DNA of 64,000 bases, taken from the NCBI GenBank assembly GCA_028818375.1, contig JAPPOB010000010.1:248001-312000 (forward strand). The letters run 5' to 3'. This document shows, in pieces, positions 33,805-42,890 of the stretch. The notes under the pieces are model-generated. The model was given only the letters and a program-made list of their open reading frames with translations. It was not told where the DNA came from and did no database searches. This DNA comes from Anaerolineaceae bacterium (GTDB lineage Bacteria > Chloroflexota > Anaerolineae > Aggregatilineales > Phototrophicaceae). The translations under genes and the position numbers were made by a program. Numbering within the stretch: the stretch's first letter is position 1; each line of letters starts with the position of its first letter.

Positions 33805-35424
33805 ATGCCATTGGAAAACAGTTTACCCGAAACGCTGCGGCTGGTCGTCGTCAGTTTGCTGGCGGTTCTTTTGGCTACAGGTTGTTCCCTTGCCGATGAA
33901 GCCGACCCTGAAGGACTACAGACCGTCGCAGTTTATGGCCTGAACCGGCAGCCGGCAGGTTTCGACCCTCACAGGCATCGAAACATCGTCACTGCGGTGG
34001 TTGCGCGCCAGGTCTATGACACCTTGTTGTACCGCCATCCCCTGACCAGAGAGTTGGTGCCGGGGTTGGCAAGAGAGTGGTCGCTTTCCCCGGATGGCCG
34101 GACTCTCGATCTGCAAATGCGCGAAGATGTCCGTTTTCACGATGGCAGTCGGATGGATGCAGCCGCCGTTGTCTCAAGTCTCGACCGAATTGTGGCGTCC
34201 GACAGCGACGATCCGCAACTCGGGGCGCTCAGTGAGCGTTATATCGGAACGGAAATCGTCGATAACTTTCGCGTCAACATCGTTTTGTCGCAGCCCTGGG
34301 CCCCGCTGCTGGACGCCCTGACCCAACCCGCTTACGCCATAGTAAGCCCCGCAGCCCTTGCCAGGTGGTCGGATGCACGATACCAATTTTATCAGGTGGG
34401 CAGCGGCCCCTTCAGATTTGTGAATTACATACCGGGAGAACGCGTTGTGCTTGCGCGAAATCCAGACTACTCCTGGGGGCCGGAGTTCCTCGATTTTCCC
34501 GACAAGGGCGCTGTCCACACCATCGAATTTCGCTTCCTTGATGATGCGAAATCGAGGGAAAGCGCCCTGCAGTCTGGTGACATCGACTTGCTGGACCGCC
34601 TGCTGCCGTCAGAACTGCGAGCAAGCGAGGCTGGCGGCATGCGCACGGAACTGGTACCTGTGCCAGGTCAGCCACTGATGTTTCACTTCAATACAGCCAG
34701 GTTCCCAACCAGTTTACGCGGCTTGCGACAGGCCTTGATTCTCATGACCAACCGCGCCGCGATCGCCAACGCCGGAGGGCAGCAGGTTGCTCCTGTTGCC
34801 TGGGGGCCATTGTCAGAAAACACGCTGTACTTTTATGGCAATCTGCGAGGACTTTATGCACTGGATCGTCAGTTGGCGCATGACTTGCTTGAGCAATCCG
34901 GAATCGCCGATTCGGACGGCGACGGCTGGGTGGACGTCGACGGGATTCCCATGCAGCTGGACATAGTGGTAACGCCAGCCAATTCGATTCCGCAGGCAGC
35001 CGACCTGCTCGTCGCGCAATGGCGCGACAGCGGGATCCGCAGCAGCCTGCGTCCCGTGCCAACCCGCGATGCCCTGCGGGAACTGGTTCGACAAAATGAC
35101 TATCACCTGATTGCAGGCGCGCACCAGGGTTTCGACCCCGCCTGGCTGGGGGAGTATTTCGGCAGCGCTGGCGCTTCCAACTGGAGCCGATTTCAGGATG
35201 ATGAGTTGGACGATCTGTTACGCGAGGCCCTGGCAAATGCCGAAACGCGCGCGCGCTTCAGCATGTACGCCCGCATACAGCAAATCGTCATGGACCGGGC
35301 GATCGTCCTGCCACTGCGGGATCAGGTCAACATCGTCGCCGTGGCGCCAGGTCTCAACGGGCTGCTTTGGGACGCATCCGGATTAGTTCCCTGGCTCCAC
35401 AATTTGCATTTCCTCAATTCGTAG
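33805..35424 (+). CDS. ABC transporter substrate-binding lipoprotein, family 5 (peptide/nickel type)
   Basis: 539 aa. Lipoprotein signal with LLAVLLATGC, lipidated Cys27. The binding-protein fold is clear: TLLYRHPLTRELVPGLAREW, SPDGRTLDLQMREDVRFHDG, and in the second lobe GSGPFRFVNYIPGE and LRGLRQALILMTNRAAI. Members bind oligopeptides, nickel or other small solutes outside the membrane; the ligand cannot be told from sequence. No permease or ATPase genes are adjacent, so it is an orphan binding protein. A longer reading upstream is possible, but the ATG at 33805 gives a normal signal. Confidence 0.85.
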   Translation: MPLENSLPETLRLVVVSLLAVLLATGCSLADEADPEGLQTVAVYGLNRQPAGFDPHRHRNIVTAVVARQVYDTLLYRHPLTRELVPGLAREWSLSPDGRTLDLQMREDVRFHDGSRMDAAAVVSSLDRIVASDSDDPQLGALSERYIGTEIVDNFRVNIVLSQPWAPLLDALTQPAYAIVSPAALARWSDARYQFYQVGSGPFRFVNYIPGERVVLARNPDYSWGPEFLDFPDKGAVHTIEFRFLDDAKSRESALQSGDIDLLDRLLPSELRASEAGGMRTELVPVPGQPLMFHFNTARFPTSLRGLRQALILMTNRAAIANAGGQQVAPVAWGPLSENTLYFYGNLRGLYALDRQLAHDLLEQSGIADSDGDGWVDVDGIPMQLDIVVTPANSIPQAADLLVAQWRDSGIRSSLRPVPTRDALRELVRQNDYHLIAGAHQGFDPAWLGEYFGSAGASNWSRFQDDELDDLLREALANAETRARFSMYARIQQIVMDRAIVLPLRDQVNIVAVAPGLNGLLWDASGLVPWLHNLHFLNS

Positions 35425-36346
35425 CCTGAATGGTGGTGTTCCAGATTTGCACCGCGCCCGCATCCTGCAACGCCAGCGCCACATCAGCGGAACCAGACTC
35501 TTTCACCAACGCGATGACAACCCCGCCTCGTCCGGCGCCGGAGAGTTTTGCGCCGGCGGCACCCGCAGATCCTGCGGCGGAAACGAGCCTGTCAAGCAGG
35601 GGCGAGGAAACACCGAGCTTCCCAAGCAGTGCGTGATTTTTGTACATCAGGGTGCCGAGCGCAAGTGGCTGCCCGCTAGCCAGGACTCGCAGGGCTTTAT
35701 TGACTATGGCACCAATGTCCTCAAGGATGACGGCTGTCCCTTCCGGATGCAGTTGCAGTCGCTCGCGGACGGCGCTGACGGGAATGTGGGTGGCGCAGCG
35801 ATCGCCGCTGTCCGCAACCAGCAACTGAAAGGATTGGTCTATTTGAACGGGCAGCGGGTCTGTGCCCCTGGTGAAACAAAGTGCCCGTTCATGAACAATG
35901 ACGGTGTTGTCGATTCCGCTCGGCGTGCCATGAAAGATGGATTCTGTTTCGAATACAATGTCGTTCACCTCTGCAGCACTGATCGGCCGGCCGGCATGCC
36001 TTGCGAGGGCGCGTGTAAGCGCAGTCGCGATTGCAGCGCCACTGCCAAAGCCACAGGCCTGCGGGATTTCCGAATACAGAAGGACAGAAATCTCTGGAGC
36101 GACGATCCGGAGGCGGCGCAGGACTGTCAGAAGCATTTGCAGCAGCAAGGGATCACTTTTCTTTGGCAGATGCGGCGCTGCCAGCAGGGAACCATCGACG
36201 GAGCGAAACTCCAGTTCCGTGGCGCTTTCGCTGATCGATACATGCGCGCGCAAGGCAGGAAAGGGCAGGGCGATCGCCGGTTGCCCGTGTACGACAGCAT
36301 GTTCGCCAAACAGGATAATTTTCGCCGGGGCACTTTCGCGAATCAC
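35414..36346 (-). CDS. mvk: Mevalonate kinase (GHMP family)
   Basis: Phosphorylates mevalonate in isoprenoid synthesis. 310 aa. APAKIILFGEHAVVHG is the mevalonate-kinase N-terminal motif. The ATP-binding GHMP loop reads IPQACGFGSGAAIATAL, with Gly where most members have a second Ser (GLGSSAA). GTPSGIDNTV and KLSGAGRGGVVIAL complete the family signature. The start is the GTG at 36346 in a GTGA overlap with the UbiA-family gene. A mevalonate route is known in several Chloroflexota. The last 11 nt overlap the convergent binding-protein gene. Confidence 0.85.
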   Translation of the reverse strand: MIRESAPAKIILFGEHAVVHGQPAIALPFPALRAHVSISESATELEFRSVDGSLLAAPHLPKKSDPLLLQMLLTVLRRLRIVAPEISVLLYSEIPQACGFGSGAAIATALTRALARHAGRPISAAEVNDIVFETESIFHGTPSGIDNTVIVHERALCFTRGTDPLPVQIDQSFQLLVADSGDRCATHIPVSAVRERLQLHPEGTAVILEDIGAIVNKALRVLASGQPLALGTLMYKNHALLGKLGVSSPLLDRLVSAAGSAGAAGAKLSGAGRGGVVIALVKESGSADVALALQDAGAVQIWNTTIQATN

Positions 36347-37239
36347 GAGCTTACCGAGCCCGGGACATAGAGGATCATCAGGAAGCTGATTGCCCACAGC
36401 GCTATGGTCAGCTGCAACGGGCGGTCCATGGACAGCAATTCGTCGGGCGCAGCAAGCGATTTCTTTACGTGTATGAGCCAGAGATAGCGGAGCAGTCCGT
36501 AAAGCACGAAGGGAATCGTGATCAATGCGCTGTTCGTATTGGCCACGCGGATGGTCTCCGCCTCAGTGGCATAGATCAGGTAGGCGATGAAGGTGCTGGT
36601 CATGACAAGACGCAACATGTCATCGAGCAGGGCCAGGTTGTAGTGTCGAAAGGCGACGCGAATTTTAGCGGCCTGATCGGCCAACAGGAGCAATTCCTGG
36701 CGGCGCTTGGCGACTGCCAGAAACAGGGCCAGCAGGGCGCTGCAAATATAGAGCCAGGGAGAAAAACTGCTGACCTCAACAATGACTACCCCGGCAAGCA
36801 CGCGCAACACGAAGCCCGCTGTGATGCTCAGGAGATCAATGAGCGCAACATTGCGCAACCAGCGCACGTACAGCAACTGCAGCATGAGATAGCCGATGAA
36901 CACCAGCACCAGCCCTGAATCGAGCAAAAGGGAAGCGAAGAGGGCGACAATTGCCAGCAACAGGGCCAGCAGACGGGTTTGACCTGGCGTGATTTCCCCG
37001 GACGCCAGCGGCCTCAATCGCTTGACGGGGTGTTTGCGGTCCGACTCCAGATCCACCAGGTCATTGAGCAGATATACGCTGCTGGTGACCATGCACAGCA
37101 ACACAAATCCTATGACAACTTCGCCGAGTAAAGTGCCCTGCAACAACTTGCCATCGAACACCAGACCGGCAAAGATGAGCAGGTTTTTGCTCCATTGGCC
37201 AGGCCGCATTTCGCGCCAGAGTGAGTTGAACGTGCGCAT
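36343..37239 (-). CDS. UbiA-family prenyltransferase, decaprenyl-phosphate phosphoribosyltransferase-like
   Basis: 298 aa, eight or nine membrane helices. RPGQWSKNLLIFAGL and the metal/diphosphate motif NDLVDLESDRKHPVKRLRPL match the branch that transfers phosphoribose to a polyprenyl phosphate (first step toward decaprenyl-phospho-arabinose) better than quinone-pathway UbiA enzymes. The second Asp-rich motif is weak. I chose the ATG at 37239 because it has GGAG 4-5 nt upstream; ATGs at 37251 and 37260 are in frame. Translationally coupled to mevalonate kinase, which supplies isoprenoid precursors. Confidence 0.78.
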   Translation of the reverse strand: MRTFNSLWREMRPGQWSKNLLIFAGLVFDGKLLQGTLLGEVVIGFVLLCMVTSSVYLLNDLVDLESDRKHPVKRLRPLASGEITPGQTRLLALLLAIVALFASLLLDSGLVLVFIGYLMLQLLYVRWLRNVALIDLLSITAGFVLRVLAGVVIVEVSSFSPWLYICSALLALFLAVAKRRQELLLLADQAAKIRVAFRHYNLALLDDMLRLVMTSTFIAYLIYATEAETIRVANTNSALITIPFVLYGLLRYLWLIHVKKSLAAPDELLSMDRPLQLTIALWAISFLMILYVPGSVSS

Positions 37240-37269
37240 GGGACTCCACATACCTGCCATCGCGCCGCA

Positions 37270-37275
37270 AGTATA
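37270..37275 (-). promoter_or_regulatory. Putative -10 element of the ubiA-like/mvk pair
   Basis: TATACT 31 bp before the chosen ATG at 37239. There is no good -35. Confidence 0.3.
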
Positions 37276-37354
37276 GCGCGGCGCCCCCTTGTATTTGGAT
37301 GCCGGCAACTTCAATCCCGCCCAGGACTGCGAATCCCGGGTACATCAGTTCCTG

Positions 37355-37360
37355 TATAAT
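37355..37360 (+). promoter_or_regulatory. Putative -10 element of rseP
   Basis: A consensus TATAAT 35 bp before the rseP ATG. The -35 region is not recognisable. Confidence 0.4.
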
Positions 37361-37394
37361 GGGCAGGGAGAAGTCTTGCCGCATTTGAGGTGGC

Positions 37395-38831
37395 ATGCTG
37401 GAGTTTCTTGTCGGTAACAACACACTCTCGACGATCGTGGCCTTTGGCCTGGTCCTGATTCCGGCCATCTTCATCCATGAAGCCGGGCACTATTTGGCGG
37501 CGAGGGCTACAGGAATCGCAATTCTCGAATTCGGTATCGGCTTTCCTCCCCGCGCATGCGTCCTCGGCCGTCGCGGCGCCACAATTTACACCCTGAACTG
37601 GCTGCCCATCGGCGGCTTCGTGCGTCCGCTTGGCGAATCCTTCGTTCACCCGCAAGGGGAAGAGGCCCTGGACGCCGACCGCAGACGTTTGCTGCTTGAA
37701 TTGAGCGAATCCGGCGCGTCAACAGGCCGGTTGCTCGCGCTGAATGAGGCCAGACCCCTGGCCCGCATTCTGTTCATGGCTGCCGGTTCGGCTGCCAATC
37801 TGTTGACTGCCACGCTGCTCTTCGTGCTGGTCGGCATGGTCGGAATCCCGACCATAGTTGGAGGCAGTGCGGGCATCGTTGCGGTTTCGGGTAACAGCAA
37901 AAGTCAGTGGAGCGGTTTTCAGCAGAACGAAAACATAACGCGTCTCGAAGGGCAGTACTTTGAAAGCGCTGAAGAGTTGCTGTCGCGCCTTGTGATGTTG
38001 CAGGGCGAAACAATTTCCCTGACGGTGACAAGGGAAGGAGAGGAAAGGGACGTCCGCATACCGGTTTCATTTCTTGAACCAGACAGTCAGGTGTATGTTG
38101 TGCAAGTGGCTTCGGCATCGCCAGCTGAAAGGGCGGGAGTATTGCCGGCGGACAGAATCGTCGCGCTCAACGGGCAGGCATTTGCAGGATTCACGGACTT
38201 GCCGGACCACATGCGAAGGAATGGATCTGAGGAAATCGTCCTGACAGTTGAACGCGGTGAGAATCGCCTGGACCTTGCCCTGACGCCGCGGCTCAATCCG
38301 CCCGAAGGGGAGGGCGCCATCGGCATTGGCATCGTACCGGCCTGGAACCTGGACGGCCTGGTGCTGGTGGAAGGTGGCTGGCAGGAAGGGATCGCCCGTT
38401 TGTCGCTGCCGGAAGCCCTGCGCTTCAGTGCAGATCAATTGCACTTGTTCATTCGAACCCTGGTGAGCCTGCCCGGTCAACTCCTGTCCGGTTCCTTGCG
38501 GCCGGAAGAGACCAGGCTGATGAGTCCGCTGGCGATCAGTCAGGTGGGCGGGCGATTTCTGCAGGACAGCATTGCAGAGAATCAGCCCTATATCATTCTC
38601 AGCTTTGTCGCCCTGATTAGCATTGCCCTTGGGATCACCAACCTGTTGCCCTTGCCGGCACTTGACGGAGGACGAATCCTCTTTGTGCTTTACGAGTTGA
38701 TTGTCGGGCGCCCGGTTTCCCCTGAACGCGAGGGCATGGTTCACCTGTTTGGCATGGTGCTCCTGCTCTCGCTGATGTGCGTCACAATAGTCAACGATTT
38801 GATGAATCCGGTGACGGCGTTGCTACCCTGA
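37395..38831 (+). CDS. rseP: Site-2 intramembrane zinc metalloprotease (RseP/M50B)
   Basis: 478 aa. HEAGH in IPAIFIHEAGHYLAARATG gives two zinc ligands and the catalytic Glu; NLLPLPALDGGR in the C-terminal helix gives the third ligand. One PDZ domain lies between (ASASPAERAGVLPADRIVAL). Such proteases cut membrane-embedded anti-sigma factors or leftover signal peptides. No anti-sigma or sigma gene is nearby. It is followed after 13 nt by a HEAT-repeat gene. Confidence 0.9.
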   Translation: MLEFLVGNNTLSTIVAFGLVLIPAIFIHEAGHYLAARATGIAILEFGIGFPPRACVLGRRGATIYTLNWLPIGGFVRPLGESFVHPQGEEALDADRRRLLLELSESGASTGRLLALNEARPLARILFMAAGSAANLLTATLLFVLVGMVGIPTIVGGSAGIVAVSGNSKSQWSGFQQNENITRLEGQYFESAEELLSRLVMLQGETISLTVTREGEERDVRIPVSFLEPDSQVYVVQVASASPAERAGVLPADRIVALNGQAFAGFTDLPDHMRRNGSEEIVLTVERGENRLDLALTPRLNPPEGEGAIGIGIVPAWNLDGLVLVEGGWQEGIARLSLPEALRFSADQLHLFIRTLVSLPGQLLSGSLRPEETRLMSPLAISQVGGRFLQDSIAENQPYIILSFVALISIALGITNLLPLPALDGGRILFVLYELIVGRPVSPEREGMVHLFGMVLLLSLMCVTIVNDLMNPVTALLP

Positions 38832-38844
38832 TGGAAAAACAGGG

Positions 38845-39831
38845 ATGAATACTGAAATTGACACGACCGGGAATTCAGGTTCTGGCCAACGCCCCAACTT
38901 TGAAGAGGCGCTTCGTGCTCTGCGGCAATGGGATGGGGGCGTGCCAGGGCCAGCCATATTCTACGGCTTCTCGGATATGGACGAGGTCCGTCTGGAGCGC
39001 TTTGGCCTGGTCTGGCAGGAAGTGCAGCCGGCTCGCCGCGCCAGCCTGCTACGCCATTTGACGGAGGCGGGCGAAAGCAACGTTGATCTGAATTACCGGG
39101 CGCCAGGAATGCTGGCGCTCAGGGACCCTGCAGCGGCCGTGCGCAGGGCGGCCATAGAGCTCCTGTGGGAGGACGAATCAAGGGAATTGCTGCGAGAACT
39201 ACTGGTCTTGACACAAAGGGACCAGGCCTTGTCCGTTCGCAGCGCCGCCGCCAGCGCACTGGGACGTTACGTGCTGGCCGCTGAGCTCGGCAAAATTGAG
39301 AGTGGCCGGGGCGTGGCAGTGCAGCAGGTGTTGGGTGAAATATGGCTGAATCACCGGGAAGACAGCGAGTTGCGCAGACGGGCACTGGAGTCTCTGGCAA
39401 ACTCAAGTGCAGCGATAGTGCCCGGGGCAATTCTGGAGGCGTGGCGTAGTGACGACCATGAATTGCGTGCCAGCGCGCTTTACGCCATGGGTCGCAGCTG
39501 CGACCAGCGCTGGGAAGAAATCGTTTTGGATGCCTTGAGGCATGACGACCCGGCACTGCGATACGAGGCCGTGCGGGCAAGTGGTGACCTGGAAATCCTC
39601 ACGGCCGTGCCCGTGCTTGGTGAATTGCTGCAGGATCAGGACGCAGAAATTCGTGGCGCCGCGATTCAGGCATTGGGCGAAACAGGTGGCTCCCGCGCGA
39701 TATCGCTGCTGCAACAACTGGCAGCGGAGGCGGAAGAAGAATCGGATGAAACGTTGCTGGAAGCCGTGGAGGAAGCGCTCGAAAATGCAAGTTTCGGAAA
39801 TCTGGACATCAATCCTGACTTCGGCAACTGA
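38845..39831 (+). CDS. Acidic HEAT-repeat protein
   Basis: 328 aa, cytoplasmic, strongly acidic. From about residue 85 to 310 it consists of HEAT/PBS-type helical repeats (examples: DPAAAVRRAAIELLWED, ELRASALYAMGRS, DAEIRGAAIQALGETGG). These act as protein-binding scaffolds. The N-terminal 80 residues do not form repeats. Probably cotranscribed with rseP, 13 nt upstream; function otherwise unknown. Confidence 0.78.
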   Translation: MNTEIDTTGNSGSGQRPNFEEALRALRQWDGGVPGPAIFYGFSDMDEVRLERFGLVWQEVQPARRASLLRHLTEAGESNVDLNYRAPGMLALRDPAAAVRRAAIELLWEDESRELLRELLVLTQRDQALSVRSAAASALGRYVLAAELGKIESGRGVAVQQVLGEIWLNHREDSELRRRALESLANSSAAIVPGAILEAWRSDDHELRASALYAMGRSCDQRWEEIVLDALRHDDPALRYEAVRASGDLEILTAVPVLGELLQDQDAEIRGAAIQALGETGGSRAISLLQQLAAEAEEESDETLLEAVEEALENASFGNLDINPDFGN

Positions 39832-39835
39832 GGTT

Positions 39836-40168
39836 TTACGCTGAACCCAGCAAGGTCTGCAGTTTCAGCGCGAGGTTCATGTTGCCCTGAATCTTGAGGC
39901 GACCGCTCATGAAAGCCTGCATGGGGTTGAGCTCGCCATCTACCAGAGCTGCCCAGTCATCCGCCAGCGCCAATAGCGTCATCTCCGGGTTTTCGGCCGG
40001 TCCGGTCCCGCTCAGAACCTCTCCTTCACCCACCTTTACCCAGTAGAGACCGCCATTGTCGCCGTCGAGGTCAAACTGAATGGTGGCGTTCAGGTCGTCC
40101 GTCACTGCCGGATCCAGATTGTTGGCGATGTCCTCAAAAATCTGGGCAATCTCCTGTTTGCTCGCCAT
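39836..40168 (-). CDS. SCP2-type sterol/lipid-carrier domain protein
   Basis: 110 aa, a single SCP2 domain. The typical pattern includes ATIQFDLDGDNGGLYWVKVGEG and the C-terminal NPMQAFMSGRLKIQGNMN. Such domains bind lipids or fatty-acyl chains in a hydrophobic tunnel. A strong ribosome site, GGGAGGT, precedes the ATG. It is monocistronic and divergent from the TolB-like gene; the ligand is unknown. Confidence 0.85.
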   Translation of the reverse strand: MASKQEIAQIFEDIANNLDPAVTDDLNATIQFDLDGDNGGLYWVKVGEGEVLSGTGPAENPEMTLLALADDWAALVDGELNPMQAFMSGRLKIQGNMNLALKLQTLLGSA

Positions 40169-40218
40169 TCAGACCTCCCGCGCTTCACACTCTGCCAATA
40201 TATCACCGATGCCGGGAT

Positions 40219-40227
40219 TGGTATACT
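40219..40227 (+). promoter_or_regulatory. Extended -10 promoter of the TolB-like gene
   Basis: TGG-TATACT, an extended -10 (TGn) 36 bp before the ATG at 40263. A -35 would not be required. Confidence 0.4.
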
Positions 40228-40262
40228 CTGAAATCAGGCAGAATAAGGGAACGGAGAGCGCG

Positions 40263-41531
40263 ATGCGGCCTGCAAGGTTAACGATTGCTCTTTGTCTGCT
40301 GCTGATGTTGGCTGGTGTCGTGTCAGGGCAGGAATCGACCAGGGGACACATCGCCTGGCTCGATACGAATTTCAACGTGTGGCGTTATGATGCCGCGCAG
40401 GAACTTCAGGTCCAGTTGACCAGTGACAGCGCCGATCTCCGCCGTTATTTGTGGCCCACCTGGTCCCTGGACGGACGCCTCGCCTGGTTCGGACATGAAA
40501 TTGCCGATGGAAAACTGGTCTTCACAGCGTGGGTCCAGCATGAGCCAGGCGCGCCGGCACGCCAGGTTTACCTGGGCGCTGAAGCATTCAACTACGCGTA
40601 CTGGTCACCGGAAGACTGCGCCGACGACCCGGATTGTCGCGTACTGGCCCTTTTGCTGAGCAACAACACCCAGGGCATGTTCGTGGAATTGGTCAGGGAT
40701 GCGCCCGCGACGGTCGGAGGCAGCGTTCGCCTGCGGGGTGGCCCACCATTCTATTTCAGCTGGAGCCCGGACGGCGGCCGTCTGTTGCTGCAACGCAACA
40801 ATCGTCGCTTCGACATTTACGACGTTTCTGAAGATCGAATTCAGGCCACTCTTGATGCGACGCCTGGCAGAATACAGGCCCCGCAGTGGTCGCCGGTTGA
40901 CGATCGTCTGTTGCTGGGAGTGCGACAGCCGGATGGCCGCAGCGCCCTGGTCGTGCAAGACGGAGAAGACAGTCTGCCGCTGGCGGGAGGCCTTGAAGGT
41001 GCGGTGGCCTTCAACTGGTCTCCGGACGGTCGAAGCGTCGCCTGGCGCGAGCAAACGACCAATGGATATGGACCGCTGGTCGTTTCGGACGCCGCAAGTG
41101 GGGTACGCCTGACCGGCAGTCTGACAGATGGCGTCCTGGCCTTTGTCTGGGCACCCAATGGAAAGCGCATTGCCTGGCTGGAGTTTGACATCCCGGCACG
41201 GAACGTCAGCGCTTCACGTGGAAGCGGGCTCCTGGCCCAGGCAGCAACGTCATTTCCGCGGCTGCGCTGGCGCTTGCTCGATCTGGAGAGCGGTGAAACC
41301 CTGGTCAGCCCGCCTTTTTTGCCGACGCAGGAAATGCTCTATTACATCACCTATTTCGACCAGTTTGCGCAAAGCCATCGCCTTTGGTCACCGGACAGCC
41401 GCCAGCTGGTCTATGGCGAACTGCGCCAGGGCGGTCCTCTCGTGCAATTGCTGGACGTCGATCGCATGAGTGACGGGCCGACAACCCTGGCGCCGGGCTG
41501 GATCGGCATCTGGGACTACGGCAAGTCGTGA
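40263..41531 (+). CDS. Secreted TolB-like beta-propeller protein
   Basis: 422 aa with a signal peptide (about 1-22). WD40-like/TolB repeats occur through the length: FSWSPDGGRLLLQRN, PQWSPVDDRLLLGVRQ, FNWSPDGRSVAWREQ and FVWAPNGKRIAWLEF. These beta-propellers usually bind proteins or polysaccharides. The ATG at 40263 has GGAG nearby. The stop overlaps the start of the SH3 protein (GTGA), so the two are made together. Confidence 0.8.
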   Translation: MRPARLTIALCLLLMLAGVVSGQESTRGHIAWLDTNFNVWRYDAAQELQVQLTSDSADLRRYLWPTWSLDGRLAWFGHEIADGKLVFTAWVQHEPGAPARQVYLGAEAFNYAYWSPEDCADDPDCRVLALLLSNNTQGMFVELVRDAPATVGGSVRLRGGPPFYFSWSPDGGRLLLQRNNRRFDIYDVSEDRIQATLDATPGRIQAPQWSPVDDRLLLGVRQPDGRSALVVQDGEDSLPLAGGLEGAVAFNWSPDGRSVAWREQTTNGYGPLVVSDAASGVRLTGSLTDGVLAFVWAPNGKRIAWLEFDIPARNVSASRGSGLLAQAATSFPRLRWRLLDLESGETLVSPPFLPTQEMLYYITYFDQFAQSHRLWSPDSRQLVYGELRQGGPLVQLLDVDRMSDGPTTLAPGWIGIWDYGKS

Positions 41532-42322
41532 GGTATCCCTCTCCCCGTTTTCTGCGAAACGTGATATTGCTGGCCCTGTTACTCTTGCCGGTGGCGACGA
41601 GGGCGCAGGAAATTGCCACGTCGACGCCTGTGCGGATCAATATCCCTGAAGGGGGCGTCCCTGCCCTTTTGCCGGTCGCTTCACCGACTGCCACGTGGAC
41701 GCCCACGCCTGCAATTGTCATGTTGGAGGCAAAGGCGGAAGCCGGCCCGGTCAATGTGCGAGCGGACGCCGACATCGAATCAGATCGATTGGGAACGATT
41801 CAGGCCGGGGAACTGTATCCGGTTCTGGGGCGCCGTTTCCGCTGGTTGCAGATTCAGTTTCTCTCCGCGCCGGACGGCCGAGCGTGGGTTTTCGAGGAGC
41901 TTGTGACCATAACTGGCGATGCAGGCAGCATTCCGAACCTGATTCTGGCAGCTCCGCCGGCGATCTCCCGGGTGCAGGTCGATGCAACCCGGACCCAGGC
42001 GGCCTTCACACTAACGCCTGGCGCCGTGCTGACAATGACTGCAAGTGCAAGAATTCTGGAATTGCCAGGACGCGAGGTGGACCTGTCGGCGGCAGTGCGG
42101 GGAGAGACCAGCGGTGGCAACAACCTGTTGCCCACCTACACCTTTCCTCCCAAACTTGTGTTGTCTACTGCCACCCCACTTGACCAGATAGAAACGGAAA
42201 CTACGGAATCCCGGCAGCAGGTGCCTGGAATTCCGGAGCGTATACCACCAGCCGTTCCAATTGCCTTGTTGGCTACGGGCGGCCTGCTGGGTCTGGTTCT
42301 GTATTCCCTGCGCAGCCGCTAA
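41528..42322 (+). CDS. Signal-anchored bacterial SH3-domain protein
   Basis: 264 aa. Signal peptide ending near TRAQ, then a Thr/Pro-rich stretch (TATWTPTPAIV) and a bacterial SH3 domain (about residues 68-125) with GPVNVRADADIESDRLG and GRAWVFEELV. A low-complexity external region and one C-terminal membrane helix (LLATGGLLGLVLYSL) follow. The SH3b fold typically binds cell-wall peptides. GTG start overlapping the previous stop. Convergent and adjacent to the A-type carrier gene. Confidence 0.78.
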   Translation: MRYPSPRFLRNVILLALLLLPVATRAQEIATSTPVRINIPEGGVPALLPVASPTATWTPTPAIVMLEAKAEAGPVNVRADADIESDRLGTIQAGELYPVLGRRFRWLQIQFLSAPDGRAWVFEELVTITGDAGSIPNLILAAPPAISRVQVDATRTQAAFTLTPGAVLTMTASARILELPGREVDLSAAVRGETSGGNNLLPTYTFPPKLVLSTATPLDQIETETTESRQQVPGIPERIPPAVPIALLATGGLLGLVLYSLRSR

Positions 42323-42727
42323 CTAATGGCTGCAGGATCCGCTTGAACAGCAGGCGTCGCCATCAGCGCCTTCGTCGCTGCGGAAGGAATGACCACAACC
42401 GCAACTGGAAACGGCATTGGGGTTGTCGATTCGGAAACCGCCGCCCATCAGGCTGTCGATATAGTCGATGGTGGCGCCCTGCAGATACATCAGGCTGGTG
42501 GGATCGACCAGTAGTCGCACGCCATCAATCTCAACGACCCGATCGAAGTCCCGGGCGTTTTCCTCAAAGGCCATGCCATATTGCATGCCGGAACAGCCGC
42601 CGCCGCTGACAAAAACCCGCAGCGCGTGGTTGGGAATCGAACGTTCGGTCAACAGGTTCCGAATGACAGTAACGGCATTGGGGGTCACACTAAGGACCGG
42701 GGCGTCAATCTGAATTGTATCAGCCAT
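42323..42727 (-). CDS. erpA: A-type iron-sulfur carrier (IscA/ErpA/HesB-like) with Cys-rich tail
   Basis: 134 aa. Carries Fe-S clusters to target proteins. The three conserved Cys are present in FVSGGGCSGMQYG and SSCGCGHSF. After them a 16-residue extension, DEGADGDACCSSGSCSH, adds three Cys and a His. The start is the ATG at 42727, preceded by GGGAG; a longer reading starts in a region without a ribosome site. No isc/suf genes are adjacent. I use erpA only as the nearest family name. Confidence 0.85.
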   Translation of the reverse strand: MADTIQIDAPVLSVTPNAVTVIRNLLTERSIPNHALRVFVSGGGCSGMQYGMAFEENARDFDRVVEIDGVRLLVDPTSLMYLQGATIDYIDSLMGGGFRIDNPNAVSSCGCGHSFRSDEGADGDACCSSGSCSH

Positions 42728-42813
42728 CGTTATTCTCCCGCCAAGGGCATCCACTCTATTGTAACGGCATCTCTGCCGGCCGTCAATTTTTGCAACAGAC
42801 CGCAAGCGCTGTC

Positions 42814-42842
42814 TTGCAGTGGTAAATCTGCCTGACTATACT
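42814..42842 (+). promoter_or_regulatory. Promoter of greA
   Basis: TTGCAG (42814-42819), a 17-bp spacer and TATACT (42837-42842), 48 bp before the GTG start. Confidence 0.65.
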
Positions 42843-42890
42843 GATTTCAGGAAACAGGTGTAAGGGTCTTTACCCGGCAGGTAGAGAAAC

